NCBI RefSeq assembly: GCF_014199265.1 | Contig: NZ_JACIJG010000014.1 | Coordinates: 1-64,000 of the forward strand | Source of the DNA: Brucella daejeonensis | GTDB taxonomy: Bacteria; Pseudomonadota; Alphaproteobacteria; Rhizobiales; Rhizobiaceae | Reading direction: 5' to 3' | DNA: 64,000 nucleotides | In this document: positions 1 to 9,188 of the stretch, piece after piece | Layout of the letters: every line of letters begins with the position of its first letter | Position numbering within the stretch: the first letter of the stretch is position 1 | The notes under the pieces: generated by a model | What the model was told of the DNA's origin: nothing | The model's input: the letters and a program-made list of their open reading frames with translations, nothing else | The model's database searches: none | Made by a program: the position numbers and the translations under genes

Positions 1-10
1 CCTCAATCTC

Positions 11-48
11 AAGACACGTCATTAACGACGCCGCTAAAGACGTGTCTT
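11..48. repeat. Inverted repeat at the left end of the defence cassette
   Basis: A perfect 10-bp inverted repeat has arms at 11-20 and 39-48 (aagacacgtc / gacgtgtctt) around an 18-nt spacer. It lies 50 bp past the stop of the 169-aa gene. No T-tract follows on either strand, so it does not look like an ordinary intrinsic terminator. Part of it (gacacg, then ttaacg) recurs in the inverted repeat at 3742-3769 on the other side of the cassette. Confidence 0.5.
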
Positions 49-97
49 ACGTCACGAGGTCTTGCTTCAACAGGTGGTAGCAATCGGGCCGTTACGG

Positions 98-607
98 TCA
101 AAATTGGAAACCGGTGTCTAACACTGGTTTTCTGACATCGCCGCTCTTTGCCGCCCATCGGATGCGTTTGGGAAACTCCAGATGGCTTTCGTAAGGCGCT
201 TCTTCGATGCCGAATCCACGTATATTGTATAACGCACCGGTTCTGAAGCCACTGTTACCGGGTCTTTCTACTTTGAATTTGTACATTAACGATTGCGCGG
301 CTTCCTCTACGGGAAATCCCGCGTAGCTTTTGTACGCATCATAACACAACGACGAGCATCTCAATCCGTCCAGGTATTTGTCTGCCGTTGGTAGATTGAG
401 GGCAATTCGTTTGCCTTCTCCGAATCTAAATTCGCCATATATCGCATATTTATAATTTCCCGCATCGTCGCAGATGAATAAGCGAGAAGCTTCAACATGG
501 TTGGAGAATATCAGTTGCGAATATTGAAGAATGCCGTTCAAAATCGATGTTGTTCTGTGAGTATAGATTGCAGCTTGATCTCCCAGAGTGTCGGATAGTT
601 GCGTCAT
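98..607 (-). CDS. Hypothetical protein, 169 aa, last gene of the Pycsar-like cassette
   Basis: I do not recognise this family. The protein is soluble, with no signal peptide or membrane segment, and is rich in aromatic and basic residues. A Cys pair lies near residues 83-87 (CSSLC). It starts at an ATG with only a weak upstream purine run. A strong GGAGGG sits about 34 nt upstream, too far for this start, and no better in-frame start is visible. It follows the effector gene on the same strand after 95 bp and shares the low GC of the cassette. It could be a fourth component, a cargo gene or an unrelated neighbour; nothing in the sequence decides this. Confidence 0.55.
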   Translation of the reverse strand: MTQLSDTLGDQAAIYTHRTTSILNGILQYSQLIFSNHVEASRLFICDDAGNYKYAIYGEFRFGEGKRIALNLPTADKYLDGLRCSSLCYDAYKSYAGFPVEEAAQSLMYKFKVERPGNSGFRTGALYNIRGFGIEEAPYESHLEFPKRIRWAAKSGDVRKPVLDTGFQF

Positions 608-702
608 AAATAAATTCCGTTATTTAAATTTGTATATTATTTTCCCTCCATAATTTGCATGAGACAATATCATGCAGTTACCGCTGGTTTTGCTATATTT
701 TT

Positions 703-1275
703 TTATGGTGTGCATGAAAAATAAATGTATGTCGCTTGAATTACGTAGCAAACAGGCGGTACCAGCATCAAGAAAAACGCTACTAGAACTAATGACCCAG
801 ACCAATGAAATAAACGGAATTTGCGGCACGCTATCTTAGCTTGGATGGCTGTTTGTACGCACAAGTCGTGAATATACGTCGGCGTAGTGGAGTGGTCGCT
901 CTCGGGAGAATAAATCGCTTCCACCATTTCCGGATAATCTTTGACGCCGCCTTTCGCGATATCGCCGAAATAAAGGAAGTTCTTATATTCATCCTCTCGC
1001 TTATGAACTTGGTCCAATAATCTGGGCAGGAGAGAAATGAGACTTATCGTTGCTGCGACGGCGAGAAGTGGTAACGCGCCGATAAACGCATAGGAATATC
1101 CCATGGGCAATGTATCTGGCGATTTCAAGAAATTAATTATTGCACCCATCCAAACTGAACAGAATGTGAGTAAAGCGGCATTTTTTGTTTCTGCGAACTT
1201 TACAAAATCGATCATTCTACCGTGGTTACTGGACAGAAGTCTCTCAAACGCCTCTTCCTGATCATTTTTTGCCAT
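703..1275 (-). CDS. Pycsar effector-like membrane protein (PycTM type), 190 aa
   Basis: Probable membrane effector of a cyclic-nucleotide defence system. Three hydrophobic segments are visible at about residues 32-50, 60-84 and 154-186. They are separated by a charged cytoplasmic stretch containing a KREDEY segment. The pattern 'FVKFAETKNAALLTF' before the first helix and the 'AKIACRKFRLF' segment before the last helix resemble the PycTM/DUF5706 family. In that family a cyclic pyrimidine signal triggers inner-membrane disruption and abortive infection. It lies 27 bp after the E2-like gene with a GGGGG ribosome site. The family call is by eye, without a profile search. An alternative is another small-molecule-gated membrane effector. 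Confidence 0.75.
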   Translation of the reverse strand: MAKNDQEEAFERLLSSNHGRMIDFVKFAETKNAALLTFCSVWMGAIINFLKSPDTLPMGYSYAFIGALPLLAVAATISLISLLPRLLDQVHKREDEYKNFLYFGDIAKGGVKDYPEMVEAIYSPESDHSTTPTYIHDLCVQTAIQAKIACRKFRLFHWSGSLVLVAFFLMLVPPVCYVIQATYIYFSCTP

Positions 1276-1302
1276 TTCATATTACCCCCGCAGTCGTATG
1301 AT

Positions 1303-2067
1303 TTATTCGTTTGAAGCACCGGAAGTGATGCATAATTTTGTTTTCTTTTTTGAGAGCGGACAGATTTGCATGGTCCCGCAACACTCCTCATTACTTGCGT
1401 TGATCGAATCCCAAAATTTTGCAATTTCCTTCCGACGCAGGCGCTCTTCACGAAGCAGAGTGCCGATTGCTTCTGCACGACAACAATCAGAACGTAAAAT
1501 CGCTTTTCCATCTTTTCGGAGGCAACCGTTTGGACATGGAGCACGTCCATTTCGCATGCGTCCATCCGTGCTTAGCTTAGGCCACTTTGACGCAAACCAT
1601 ATAGCTTCGCCTTCCAACATCCTGAGATAATCCTGCTCAAGACCAAGTTGTCGTGCTGCGTTGAAAGCTTTGAGTTGATGAGGCCCTGCTTTGCCGTGAG
1701 CTATTTCTTGTTGGGGAGGCCACCGTCTTGTTCTTTTAGCCACTCTTTGCAGTCTGAGGAATCGTTCCAGAAGACCCCACCAAACAACTGCATGGTCTCT
1801 TGTCACTATGCCTGCACCTGCATTTAAGCCGATACAAAAATTGTGATCCGATTGGATGTGCCGCTCGTGACAAATTGCTGGATAGGTTTCTCCAGGAAAG
1901 TTCTCTCCTACAACAATAGCGTCGCGCTCTTCTCGAATTCGCAGAGTAGCGTGGATGCTGCCCACGCCACCTTCGATCTCGATGTTCACTGCTCCAATAA
2001 TCTCACGCGGCGTATCTGAAATGACGCGAAACCAAGCAGGAACGGCGCTACGGATAAACAGCAACAT
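1303..2067 (-). CDS. E2-like (ubiquitin-conjugating fold) protein with cysteine-rich C-terminus, 254 aa
   Basis: Residues about 1-100 look like a prokaryotic E2 domain. The 'HIQSDHNFCIGL' segment (His70 to Leu81) matches the eukaryotic E2 pattern H-x-N-x-x-G-x-I-C-L, which makes Cys78 the predicted thioester cysteine. A basic linker follows (about 104-120). The C-terminal part has a possible metal-binding array: Cys178, Cys182, Cys195, Cys196, Cys229, Cys230 and Cys236. Its ATG overlaps the cyclase stop by one base (TAATG), so translation is probably coupled. E2-like proteins accompany cyclic-nucleotide synthases in type II CBASS, where they prime the synthase by conjugation. I infer a similar ancillary role. 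No E1 or JAB peptidase gene is visible in the cassette. Confidence 0.7.
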   Translation of the reverse strand: MLLFIRSAVPAWFRVISDTPREIIGAVNIEIEGGVGSIHATLRIREERDAIVVGENFPGETYPAICHERHIQSDHNFCIGLNAGAGIVTRDHAVVWWGLLERFLRLQRVAKRTRRWPPQQEIAHGKAGPHQLKAFNAARQLGLEQDYLRMLEGEAIWFASKWPKLSTDGRMRNGRAPCPNGCLRKDGKAILRSDCCRAEAIGTLLREERLRRKEIAKFWDSINASNEECCGTMQICPLSKKKTKLCITSGASNE

Positions 2068-3644
2068 TACGATTTGATCGATCCGTTATAGGGAGCCGCC
2101 GTTGCACTTACTGATCCGCTGGAAACCGTGGCGGGCGCGCTCAAATGTTCACCGAGGGATTCCGCATCCAATCCCCAGGCGAAACCATTATCAAAAAGAC
2201 GTTTTATGCTCGCAGGTGCGCGCTGAAGTGCTTGTGGCCCGATTGCTGTCTGTTCGCCATCACATTCCTTCTGAAGAGCTTCCGACGACGATACTGCACG
2301 ACTGACTGAGCATCGAACACTTCGATCACCGCGAATCCCAATCCGTGTGATCGGTGTCTCACCATATTCGAGGCCTATTGCTAGTCCGAGGTTGGCAATT
2401 CCCGGAAGCTCTTGTTGGCAGAGTTCGAAACTTGAGCGCATTCCTCCTGCAACCTTGACCGCAGAAACGACGGAGTCGCTTCCGTTGGTTTCAAATGCGG
2501 TTCCACAAGCAATAAGACCGTGTATGCAGTCTCCGATAAATCTAACTTTCCTGCCGAGGAAATCTTCCGTTAGGGTCGCGGCTAATTCGCTTCTGATCAC
2601 ATGAAGATTGGAGACCATTTCCGATATCCGTCTTCCTGCGATGCATTCATCGATATATCTGGTAAAACCGTCGATATCTCCGAAAATAGACATTAGTCCC
2701 ATCCGGATTGAGTTTGACGGCATCAACAAGCTAAAATCGATTGTTTTCAGCGGAGGAGTGTGACGGTGGAATATAAAATTCGCATCCGTCCCCACATCTG
2801 CGACGAATTTATCCTGTGCGCGTGAAACGACACTTTTAATCCGGTCTTCAGATAGTCTTTTGTCCTGAAGTGTCGAACCAATTGATTGTTTCGATATTTC
2901 ATCCGCGTAAATCGGCGAAAGACGTTCGGTTAAAAACTCATCAAGGGAAACCTGTGGAACGATCCCGAGATCTCTACGAACCCGGTTAGAGATATAAATT
3001 CCCTCGGCTTGGCCTTCCGCAAGCTTTGCCGCATAGTTCGCTGGCGCTCCCAAAAACAGAGGTTCTCGTTCGTCTCGCGTGCCACTGTTGATCGCAATGG
3101 CTGTGCCACTATCAACGCCGACCCGAATACGAGTTGAGTAACGACCGTTCTCGGTCGCTGCGCCAACTGCCGAGATGGCGCGAGTCACAGCATCCGCAAA
3201 TGCAAGGGCGCGCTCGGATCGCTGTCGAGCATTATGCTCACCCGGAGGCGAAACAATAACGGCGTGCATGCGAGAACCGTGGAAATCAACCCTTTGAGCT
3301 TCATACTCTTCAGCAACTTGATCACAAGCAGCATAGTTCAAGTGTAGCATCGATAGGACGCGTTTGTGACTGGCCTCGGTTTCACGATCCCGGTCAATCA
3401 TTGCAGACGAAAAGTCTAGCATCTGAATATAGACATGAACGCCTTCAACCCGGATTGCAGCGTTCTCAGGGATGTCAAAAATTAGCGGTTCCCGTTTTCC
3501 GTCAAGAGCGAACTTCCTTGCAAGCACCGCCTGCCGAGTCTGGAGGTAGGATTCGTCAAACGTTTTGATCTCAATCGAACTGGAAGGCGAGGCCGCTTTA
3601 AACGTTTGGATGCGACGCAAACTCTTATCTTTTGACCAACTCAT
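2067..3644 (-). CDS. Tandem-domain nucleotidyl cyclase of Pycsar type, 525 aa
   Basis: Two class III cyclase homology domains lie in tandem. Domain 1 (about residues 68-225) keeps Asp77 in LDFS and the 'REPLFLGAPANYAAKLAEG' segment, but has FHGSRMHA where the second metal aspartate is expected. Domain 2 (about 315-470) has both metal aspartates: Asp323 in FGDIDGFT and Asp372 in GDCIHG. The protein is soluble, with no receiver, HAMP or sensor domain, unlike signalling adenylate cyclases. Pycsar cyclases make cCMP or cUMP on phage infection; the nucleobase made here cannot be read from the sequence. The ATG has an AGGCGGA ribosome site at 6-nt spacing. It is the first gene of the operon and is directly coupled to the E2-like gene. 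Confidence 0.8.
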   Translation of the reverse strand: MSWSKDKSLRRIQTFKAASPSSSIEIKTFDESYLQTRQAVLARKFALDGKREPLIFDIPENAAIRVEGVHVYIQMLDFSSAMIDRDRETEASHKRVLSMLHLNYAACDQVAEEYEAQRVDFHGSRMHAVIVSPPGEHNARQRSERALAFADAVTRAISAVGAATENGRYSTRIRVGVDSGTAIAINSGTRDEREPLFLGAPANYAAKLAEGQAEGIYISNRVRRDLGIVPQVSLDEFLTERLSPIYADEISKQSIGSTLQDKRLSEDRIKSVVSRAQDKFVADVGTDANFIFHRHTPPLKTIDFSLLMPSNSIRMGLMSIFGDIDGFTRYIDECIAGRRISEMVSNLHVIRSELAATLTEDFLGRKVRFIGDCIHGLIACGTAFETNGSDSVVSAVKVAGGMRSSFELCQQELPGIANLGLAIGLEYGETPITRIGIRGDRSVRCSVSRAVSSSEALQKECDGEQTAIGPQALQRAPASIKRLFDNGFAWGLDAESLGEHLSAPATVSSGSVSATAAPYNGSIKS

Positions 3645-3741
3645 GTTAATTCCGCCTCAAAATGGGATGAAATCGAAACGGTAGCATTATGTTAGCTGTT
3701 ACTACTATTCCGATTGTTTCACTTTTTGTTCTTATTACCAT

Positions 3742-3769
3742 TTCTGGACACGCGTTAACGTGTCCAGAA
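3742..3769. repeat. Perfect inverted repeat upstream of the cyclase gene
   Basis: An 11-bp perfect stem (arms 3742-3752 and 3759-3769, ttctggacacg / cgtgtccagaa) encloses cgttaa. It lies about 98 bp upstream of the cyclase ATG and downstream of the nrdJ stop. No T-run follows on either strand. It could be an operator, a rho-assisted end of nrdJ or a cassette boundary. Confidence 0.55.
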
Positions 3770-3786
3770 TGCTATTCAACATGCAT

Positions 3787-3824
3787 TTCCGTAACCGATT
3801 GATATTTCTACACCGATTACGGAA
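3787..3824. repeat. Imperfect inverted repeat between nrdJ and the cassette
   Basis: Arms 3787-3797 and 3814-3824 (ttccgtaaccg / cgattacggaa) pair at 10 of 11 positions around a 16-nt loop. It directly follows the nrdJ stop region on the minus strand. It may help end nrdJ transcription, although no U-tract is present. Confidence 0.4.
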
Positions 3825-3877
3825 CATTGGTTCCTAAGTACGGAACTTTGAGTCCGCGCACATTTTCACACAGGCTC

Positions 3878-6800
3878 TTAGCTGCAGCCGCTCGTCGCAC
3901 CGCAAGTGTCGCATTTCAGGCAGGTGCCGTTGCGAACCATGGTGAAGTTCTGGCATTCCGTGCAACTGTCGCCCGTGTAGCCCTGCATCATGGACTTGAT
4001 GCGGCGATCCGCTTCCAGCTTCTTGGCAGCGCTTGCGCTTTCCGCACGGGCCGATGCAGCATCTGCAGCAGCCTTGTCGGAGAACAGTTCGGTTGCTGCC
4101 GAAGTTTCCGGTTGGGCCGCAGGCGCTGCCTGTTCCTCGAAATCACGCTTGAAAGCAGTCGCGCCGTCTGTCACCAGACCGATGGTTGTCGAACGGCCGC
4201 CAGCCGGTGCGGACGACTTCAGCGCAGTGACATTCGAAGCCTGCGGAGCCGAGCCTGCCGATCCCTTGGCTTCGTTGGCAGAGGTGGTGTTCGTGACCAG
4301 AGTCGGCTTGTAACCGCGGGTCCAGCCGGTCGAAACCAGGTTGGTCTTGCCTTCCTTGATACCCTTGCCAAGCGCGGTATTGCCGAAATCGCTCGTATCG
4401 ACATGCGCAAGGTCATTGCGGCCGAGATAGGAGACTGCAAGTTCGCGGAACACATAGTCGATGATCGACGTCGCGGTCTTGATCGCGTCATTGCCGATGA
4501 CCATGCCTGCCGGTTCGAATTTGGTGAAGGTGAAAGCCTCCACATATTCTTCGAGCGGCACGCCATATTGCAGGCCGAGCGACACGGCGATGGCGAAATT
4601 ATTCATCATGGCGCGGAAGGCAGCGCCTTCCTTATGCATGTCGATGAAGATTTCACCGAGACGGCCATCACCGAACTCACCGGTGCGCAGGTAAACCTTG
4701 TGTCCACCGACCACGGCCTTCTGGGTATATCCCTGACGGCGGTTGGGAAGCTTGTCGCGTTCGTGAACGATCTTTTCGACTACCTTCTCAACGATGCGCT
4801 CGGTCACCTGAACGGCACGGGCGGATGCCGGTGCCTCGATCAGCGCCTCGACTGCGTCGTCTTCATCCTCGTCGTCGGCGATCAGCGAAGCGTTGAGCGG
4901 CTGCGACAGCTTGGAGCCGTCGCGATAAAGCGCATTGGCTTTCAGAGCCAGCTTCCACGAAAGCATGTAGGCGCTCTTGCAGTCCTCGACGGTCGCATCG
5001 TTCGGCATGTTGATCGTCTTGGAGATCGCGCCCGAAATGAACGGCTGGGCAGCGGCCATCATGCAGATATGGCTATCGACCGACAGGTAACGCTTGCCGA
5101 TCTTGCCGCACGGATTGGCGCAATCGAACACGGCGTAGTGTTCTTCCTTCAGGAACGGTGCGCCTTCCAGCGTCATCGCGCCGCAAACATGGATATTGGC
5201 GGCTTCGATTTCCTTGCGGGTAAAGCCAAGGGCAGGGAGCATCTCGAAGGAGAAATCATTGAGCTGCTCATCGGTGAATTTCAGCACGTCCTTGCAGAAA
5301 TCTTCGCCCAGCGTCCACTTGTTGAAAGCGAACTTGATGTCGAAGGCGCTCTTGAGCGCGGCATTCAGCGCCTCGATCACCTCATCGGTGAAGCCTTTGG
5401 ACTTCAGCGACGACGGATTGACGCTCGGAGCCTGATTGATATTGCCATGGCCGACGGCATAGGCCTCGATTTCTGCAATCTGGCTTTCCGAATAACCAAG
5501 CGTGCGCAGCGCTTCCGGCACGGCGCGGTTGATGATCTTGAAATAACCGCCGCCAGCCAGCTTCTTGAATTTTACCAGCGCGAAGTCCGGTTCGATCCCG
5601 GTCGTGTCGCAATCCATGACAAGGCCGATCGTGCCGGTCGGCGCGATAACGGTCGCCTGCGCATTGCGGTAGCCGTGCTGTTCGCCCAGTTCCAACGCCT
5701 TGTCCCAGGCCGCGCGGGCATGGGTGATCAGATCCTGATCCGGGCAATCCTTGGCGATCAGCGCCACCGGATTGACGGCAAGACCTTCATAACCTTCCGT
5801 TTCGCCGTGAGCGGCGCGACGGTGGTTACGGATGACGCGCAGCATATGCTCGGCATTCGGCTCGTAATTCGGGAAGGTGCCCAGTTCCTTCGCCATTTCG
5901 GCGGAGGTCGCATAGGCAACGCCCGTCATGATTGCCGTCAGCGCGCCGCAGATTGCACGGCCTTCGTCTGAATCATAAGGAATGCCGGACGTCATCAGCA
6001 GGCCGCCAATATTGGCATAGCCAAGGCCGAGCGTGCGATATTCATAGGAAAGACGAGCGATTTCCTTCGACGGGAACTGCGCCATCATCACCGAGATTTC
6101 GAGAACGATGGTCCACAGGCGCGCCGTGTGCTCGTAAGCCGCAATGTCGAACGAACCGTCCTTGTTGCGGTAGGTGAGCAGGTTGATCGACGCCAGATTG
6201 CAGGCCGTATCGTCAAGGAACATATATTCCGAGCACGGATTGGAGGCGCGGATCGGACCGGCGGCAGGGCAGGTGTGCCAGTCGTTCATCGTAGTGTTGT
6301 AGTGCAGGCCCGGATCGGCGGAAGCCCAGGCGGCATAACCGATCTTTTCCCAAAGGTCGCGGGCCTTGAGCGTCTTCATCACACGACCGTCGCGACGCGC
6401 GGTCAGGTTCCAGTCGCCGTCATCTTCGACAGCGCGCAGGAATTCATCCTTGAGCGAGACGGAATTGTTGGAATTCTGGCCCGAAACGGTGAGATAGGCT
6501 TCCGAATCCCAGTCCGTATCATAGGTCTTGAACTCGATGTCCGTGTAACCTTGACGCGCAAACTGGATCACGCGCTTGACGTAGTTTTCAGGGACCTGAT
6601 TCTTCTTTGCTGCCTTGATTTCGCGTTTCAGGGCAGGGTTCTTGGACGGATCGAAGCAATCGTCATTATCGGCTTCGCAATTGACGCAAGCCTTCATGAT
6701 TGCAGTCAGATGCTGCTTGACGATCTTGGAGCCGGTGACGAGCGAAGCGACCTTCTGCTCTTCCTTCACCTTCCAGTCGATATATTCCTCGATATCCGGA

Positions 6801-7660
6801 TGGTCGATATCGACGACTACCATCTTGGCGGCGCGGCGCGTCGTGCCGCCCGACTTGATGGCGCCTGCGGCACGGTCGCCGATCTTGAGGAAGCTCATCA
6901 GGCCGGAGGACTTGCCGCCGCCGGAAAGCCTTTCGCCTTCACCGCGCAGATAGGAGAAATTGGAACCGGTACCGGAACCATATTTGAACAGGCGCGCCTC
7001 GCGGACCCACAGGTCCATGATGCCGCCGTCGTTGACGAGATCGTCGCCGACGGACTGGATGAAGCAGGCATGTGGCTGCGGATGTTCATAGGCCGACTTG
7101 GACTTGGTCAGCTTGCCGGTCTGCCAGTCGACATAGAAGTGTCCCTGACCCGGCCCGTCGATGCCATAGGCCCAATGCAGGCCGGTGTTGAACCATTGCG
7201 GGCTGTTTGGCGCCACGCGCTGGGTTGCGAGCATATAGGCAAGCTCGTCGCGGAAGGCGAGGGCGTCTTCTTCCGAGCCGAAATAACCGCCCTTCCAGCC
7301 CCAATAGGTCCAGGTGCCTGCAAGACGGTCGAAAACCTGACGGGCATCCAATTCAGAGCCATGGCGATCGTCCTCAGGCAGCTTGGCCAGCGCTTCCTCG
7401 TCGGCGACCGAGCGCCACAGCCACGAAGGAACGTCGTTTTCCTCGACCTTCTTCAGTCGCGCCGGAACGCCTGCCTTGCGGAAATATTTCTGTGCGAGAA
7501 TATCAGCGGCCACCTGACTGAACTGTGCGGGCACATTGATGTTTTCAAGGCGGAATACAACGGACCCATCGGGATTCTTGATCTCGCTGGTCGCGGTCCG
7601 GAACGCGATGTCCGCATAAGCCGACTGATTCTCTTTCGTGAAACGGCGTTCGATCTTCAT
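3878..7660 (-). CDS. nrdJ: Vitamin B12-dependent (class II) ribonucleotide reductase
   Basis: Reduces ribonucleotides to deoxyribonucleotides using adenosylcobalamin, so it works with or without oxygen. The protein is about 1260 aa, the usual long alphaproteobacterial form. It has the N-terminal IERRFT start, the central '[10 protein letters not shown]' active-site finger with the preceding NPCSEY, the 'APTGTIG' motif and a C-terminal zinc-finger-like tail with CTEC and CLKCDTC. I prefer the ATG at 7660 (MKIERRFT) over the one 9 bp upstream. Only the former has a suitably spaced GGATGG, and family members start this way. It is transcribed alone, with the defence cassette downstream. Confidence 0.95.
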   Translation of the reverse strand: MKIERRFTKENQSAYADIAFRTATSEIKNPDGSVVFRLENINVPAQFSQVAADILAQKYFRKAGVPARLKKVEENDVPSWLWRSVADEEALAKLPEDDRHGSELDARQVFDRLAGTWTYWGWKGGYFGSEEDALAFRDELAYMLATQRVAPNSPQWFNTGLHWAYGIDGPGQGHFYVDWQTGKLTKSKSAYEHPQPHACFIQSVGDDLVNDGGIMDLWVREARLFKYGSGTGSNFSYLRGEGERLSGGGKSSGLMSFLKIGDRAAGAIKSGGTTRRAAKMVVVDIDHPDIEEYIDWKVKEEQKVASLVTGSKIVKQHLTAIMKACVNCEADNDDCFDPSKNPALKREIKAAKKNQVPENYVKRVIQFARQGYTDIEFKTYDTDWDSEAYLTVSGQNSNNSVSLKDEFLRAVEDDGDWNLTARRDGRVMKTLKARDLWEKIGYAAWASADPGLHYNTTMNDWHTCPAAGPIRASNPCSEYMFLDDTACNLASINLLTYRNKDGSFDIAAYEHTARLWTIVLEISVMMAQFPSKEIARLSYEYRTLGLGYANIGGLLMTSGIPYDSDEGRAICGALTAIMTGVAYATSAEMAKELGTFPNYEPNAEHMLRVIRNHRRAAHGETEGYEGLAVNPVALIAKDCPDQDLITHARAAWDKALELGEQHGYRNAQATVIAPTGTIGLVMDCDTTGIEPDFALVKFKKLAGGGYFKIINRAVPEALRTLGYSESQIAEIEAYAVGHGNINQAPSVNPSSLKSKGFTDEVIEALNAALKSAFDIKFAFNKWTLGEDFCKDVLKFTDEQLNDFSFEMLPALGFTRKEIEAANIHVCGAMTLEGAPFLKEEHYAVFDCANPCGKIGKRYLSVDSHICMMAAAQPFISGAISKTINMPNDATVEDCKSAYMLSWKLALKANALYRDGSKLSQPLNASLIADDEDEDDAVEALIEAPASARAVQVTERIVEKVVEKIVHERDKLPNRRQGYTQKAVVGGHKVYLRTGEFGDGRLGEIFIDMHKEGAAFRAMMNNFAIAVSLGLQYGVPLEEYVEAFTFTKFEPAGMVIGNDAIKTATSIIDYVFRELAVSYLGRNDLAHVDTSDFGNTALGKGIKEGKTNLVSTGWTRGYKPTLVTNTTSANEAKGSAGSAPQASNVTALKSSAPAGGRSTTIGLVTDGATAFKRDFEEQAAPAAQPETSAATELFSDKAAADAASARAESASAAKKLEADRRIKSMMQGYTGDSCTECQNFTMVRNGTCLKCDTCGATSGCS

Positions 7661-7669
7661 CTGTCCCAT

Positions 7670-8456
7670 CCAAACGTTCTATATATAGTAGCTCTAGTGA
7701 CGATTTTCAGCCACGGCCTGTCTGTATCGCATCTCTGTCAAAAGAGCTCTTCTGCGGGGAAAAGCATCTTATTGGGGAGCGCACTCCCGGAAACTCGCGT
7801 CCACATCGTTCAAATCCACAGGAAAACACCTCAGGGAAGCTTGATGGGCGACCTTGCCAGCGCTCGGGTATTTGAAAATCAGCAGAACGAAAAACACCTT
7901 ATCTTGTAAGGAGTGTGGGCGCAAATACTAAATGTAGTGTTAACGCTCTTTCTGCTCGGTATTGCATATGCATCTCCAGAGATGGCCGGACCCGGAAAAA
8001 GGGCGCAAAAAAGCACCAAGCGAAACAGCGCCTGTCACAGCGTGATGCCCGTTGGATACTCAACTTGACTGAAAAAAAGACCGGCAGATTACAACGCCCG
8101 ATCACGTTACTTACGTAACGACAGACACATAAAAGACGACTCGGTTCCGGGCGTCAAGCATTGGTTTGATGCGATGGCCCGGCAACTAGATATTGTGCGT
8201 AACGGCCTGAGGCTAATGTGGATAACGGGGAGAAGCGAAGCTTTTGTGAATGAAGCCGGCTAGTGGTCTGATTTCGGCATTTGCATCCCTCTGATACAGG
8301 CGCCGAGCAAACGTCAAATTCAATCCACTGGGCGAATACCATCGCTATACGCATTTCGTCGGGATATCGAAGGCGTTCCGGGGCTTTGGCAGTGAAATAC
8401 GCCGTATAGGCGATATGTATCGGAACTTCTGACCGACGTGACGTAATCGAATCTGC
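7670..8456. other. 787-bp intergenic region upstream of nrdJ, no gene seen
   Basis: The longest non-coding stretch in the window. It contains the palindrome at 7679-7688 and a small perfect hairpin at 8105-8120 (cgttac / gtaacg). The short ORFs present lack ribosome sites and family signals. I looked for a cobalamin riboswitch, because nrdJ needs B12, and did not find its conserved B12-box core. A small RNA is possible but not demonstrated. Confidence 0.6.
7679..7688. promoter_or_regulatory. Possible NrdR box or -10 element upstream of nrdJ
   Basis: The 10-bp palindrome ctatatatag lies 19 bp upstream of the nrdJ start. NrdR boxes of RNR genes are AT-rich palindromes with a similar centre. 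I see no convincing second box at the usual ~30-bp spacing, and the element could simply be a -10 hexamer. Confidence 0.3.
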
Positions 8457-8945
8457 TTATTCCGCTGCTGCGGCCAGCCCCGAATCACCAAACTGTCTCA
8501 GTATCTTTTTCAGTTCAGTCTCTTCGACACGGTTTGCGGCTTCCTTGGGCGAGACCCATTCGCAGATACGCTGATGCCGCTCCGGCCAATCCTGCTCCTG
8601 CGCGGTGAACTGCACCGCAAAAACCGCTGCGCAAAACTGATTGATGCGTTCAGGCGGAAGGTCGGTCTTGCAATAATGGAAGCTGCCAATAGGGACGGGG
8701 GCGACTTCACCGCGTATCCCGGCTTCCTCATAGGCTTCACAAAGGGCGGTTTCGGCCAAGGTGCGTCCGACCTGCGGCCAACCCTTCGGGATGATCCAGC
8801 GACCGGTGCCGCGACTGGTAATAACGAGAATCCTGAGCGCACCCATGTCGCGACGGTAAACAAGCGCCGCAACTTGCTGCAAACGACCGGATGGCGTCAG
8901 AATACGCTTTTCCGTTGCAATAAGCTGTTTCACTTGCGACTTCAC
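8457..8945 (-). CDS. Nudix hydrolase, 162 aa
   Basis: Small phosphohydrolase of the Nudix superfamily, closest by eye to the diphosphoinositol-polyphosphate/diadenosine-type group ('GRWIIPKGWPQVG' lead-in). The Nudix box runs over residues 55-76. The catalytic glutamates Glu70, Glu73 and Glu74 (CEAYEEAG) are present. The usual Glu at position 61 is Arg and the usual Arg at 69 is Cys. It starts with GTG, supported by GAGGGA at 8-nt spacing. It is monocistronic; its substrate cannot be deduced. Confidence 0.85.
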   Translation of the reverse strand: MKSQVKQLIATEKRILTPSGRLQQVAALVYRRDMGALRILVITSRGTGRWIIPKGWPQVGRTLAETALCEAYEEAGIRGEVAPVPIGSFHYCKTDLPPERINQFCAAVFAVQFTAQEQDWPERHQRICEWVSPKEAANRVEETELKKILRQFGDSGLAAAAE

Positions 8946-9188
8946 CGCGAATGTCCCTCTCTTTTTCTACAGGATGGTCCGATTCGCCAAAATGACAACT
9001 GTTTAGTTGGCCGGCTTGCCATCAAAAAATGCGAAAAAGCTTTAGTTTTAAAGATATTACTGAAATACAGAGGGACGTTTTCGCCTAGAAAGCCCTATCC
9101 CATTTCAAACCAGCGCTAATTCTGCTGATTTTCCTTAAGACGCGATTGCGGCAGAAATATCGCCGCAACCGCATTCGTTTTCTTTCAT

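Noticed and set aside
1298-1630. Overlapping frames inside the E2-like gene (plus strand, and a second minus frame at 1212-1565)
   Set aside because: They overlap a protein with a recognisable E2 motif and Cys array, and have no motif of their own.
1-3830. Phage or integrative element with a tRNA attachment site
   Set aside because: No integrase, tRNA or direct-repeat attachment site is visible in the window; the left side is cut off.
3827-5971. Long open frame of 714 codons on the plus strand opposite nrdJ
   Set aside because: It is antisense to an unmistakable nrdJ, has the residue bias of a GC-rich shadow frame and matches no family.
6128-7909. Long plus-strand open frame opposite the nrdJ start
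   Set aside because: Shadow of nrdJ; its end runs into non-coding DNA without any domain signal.
7670-8456. Cobalamin riboswitch ahead of nrdJ
   Set aside because: The B12-box core and its usual pairing elements were not found on the minus strand.
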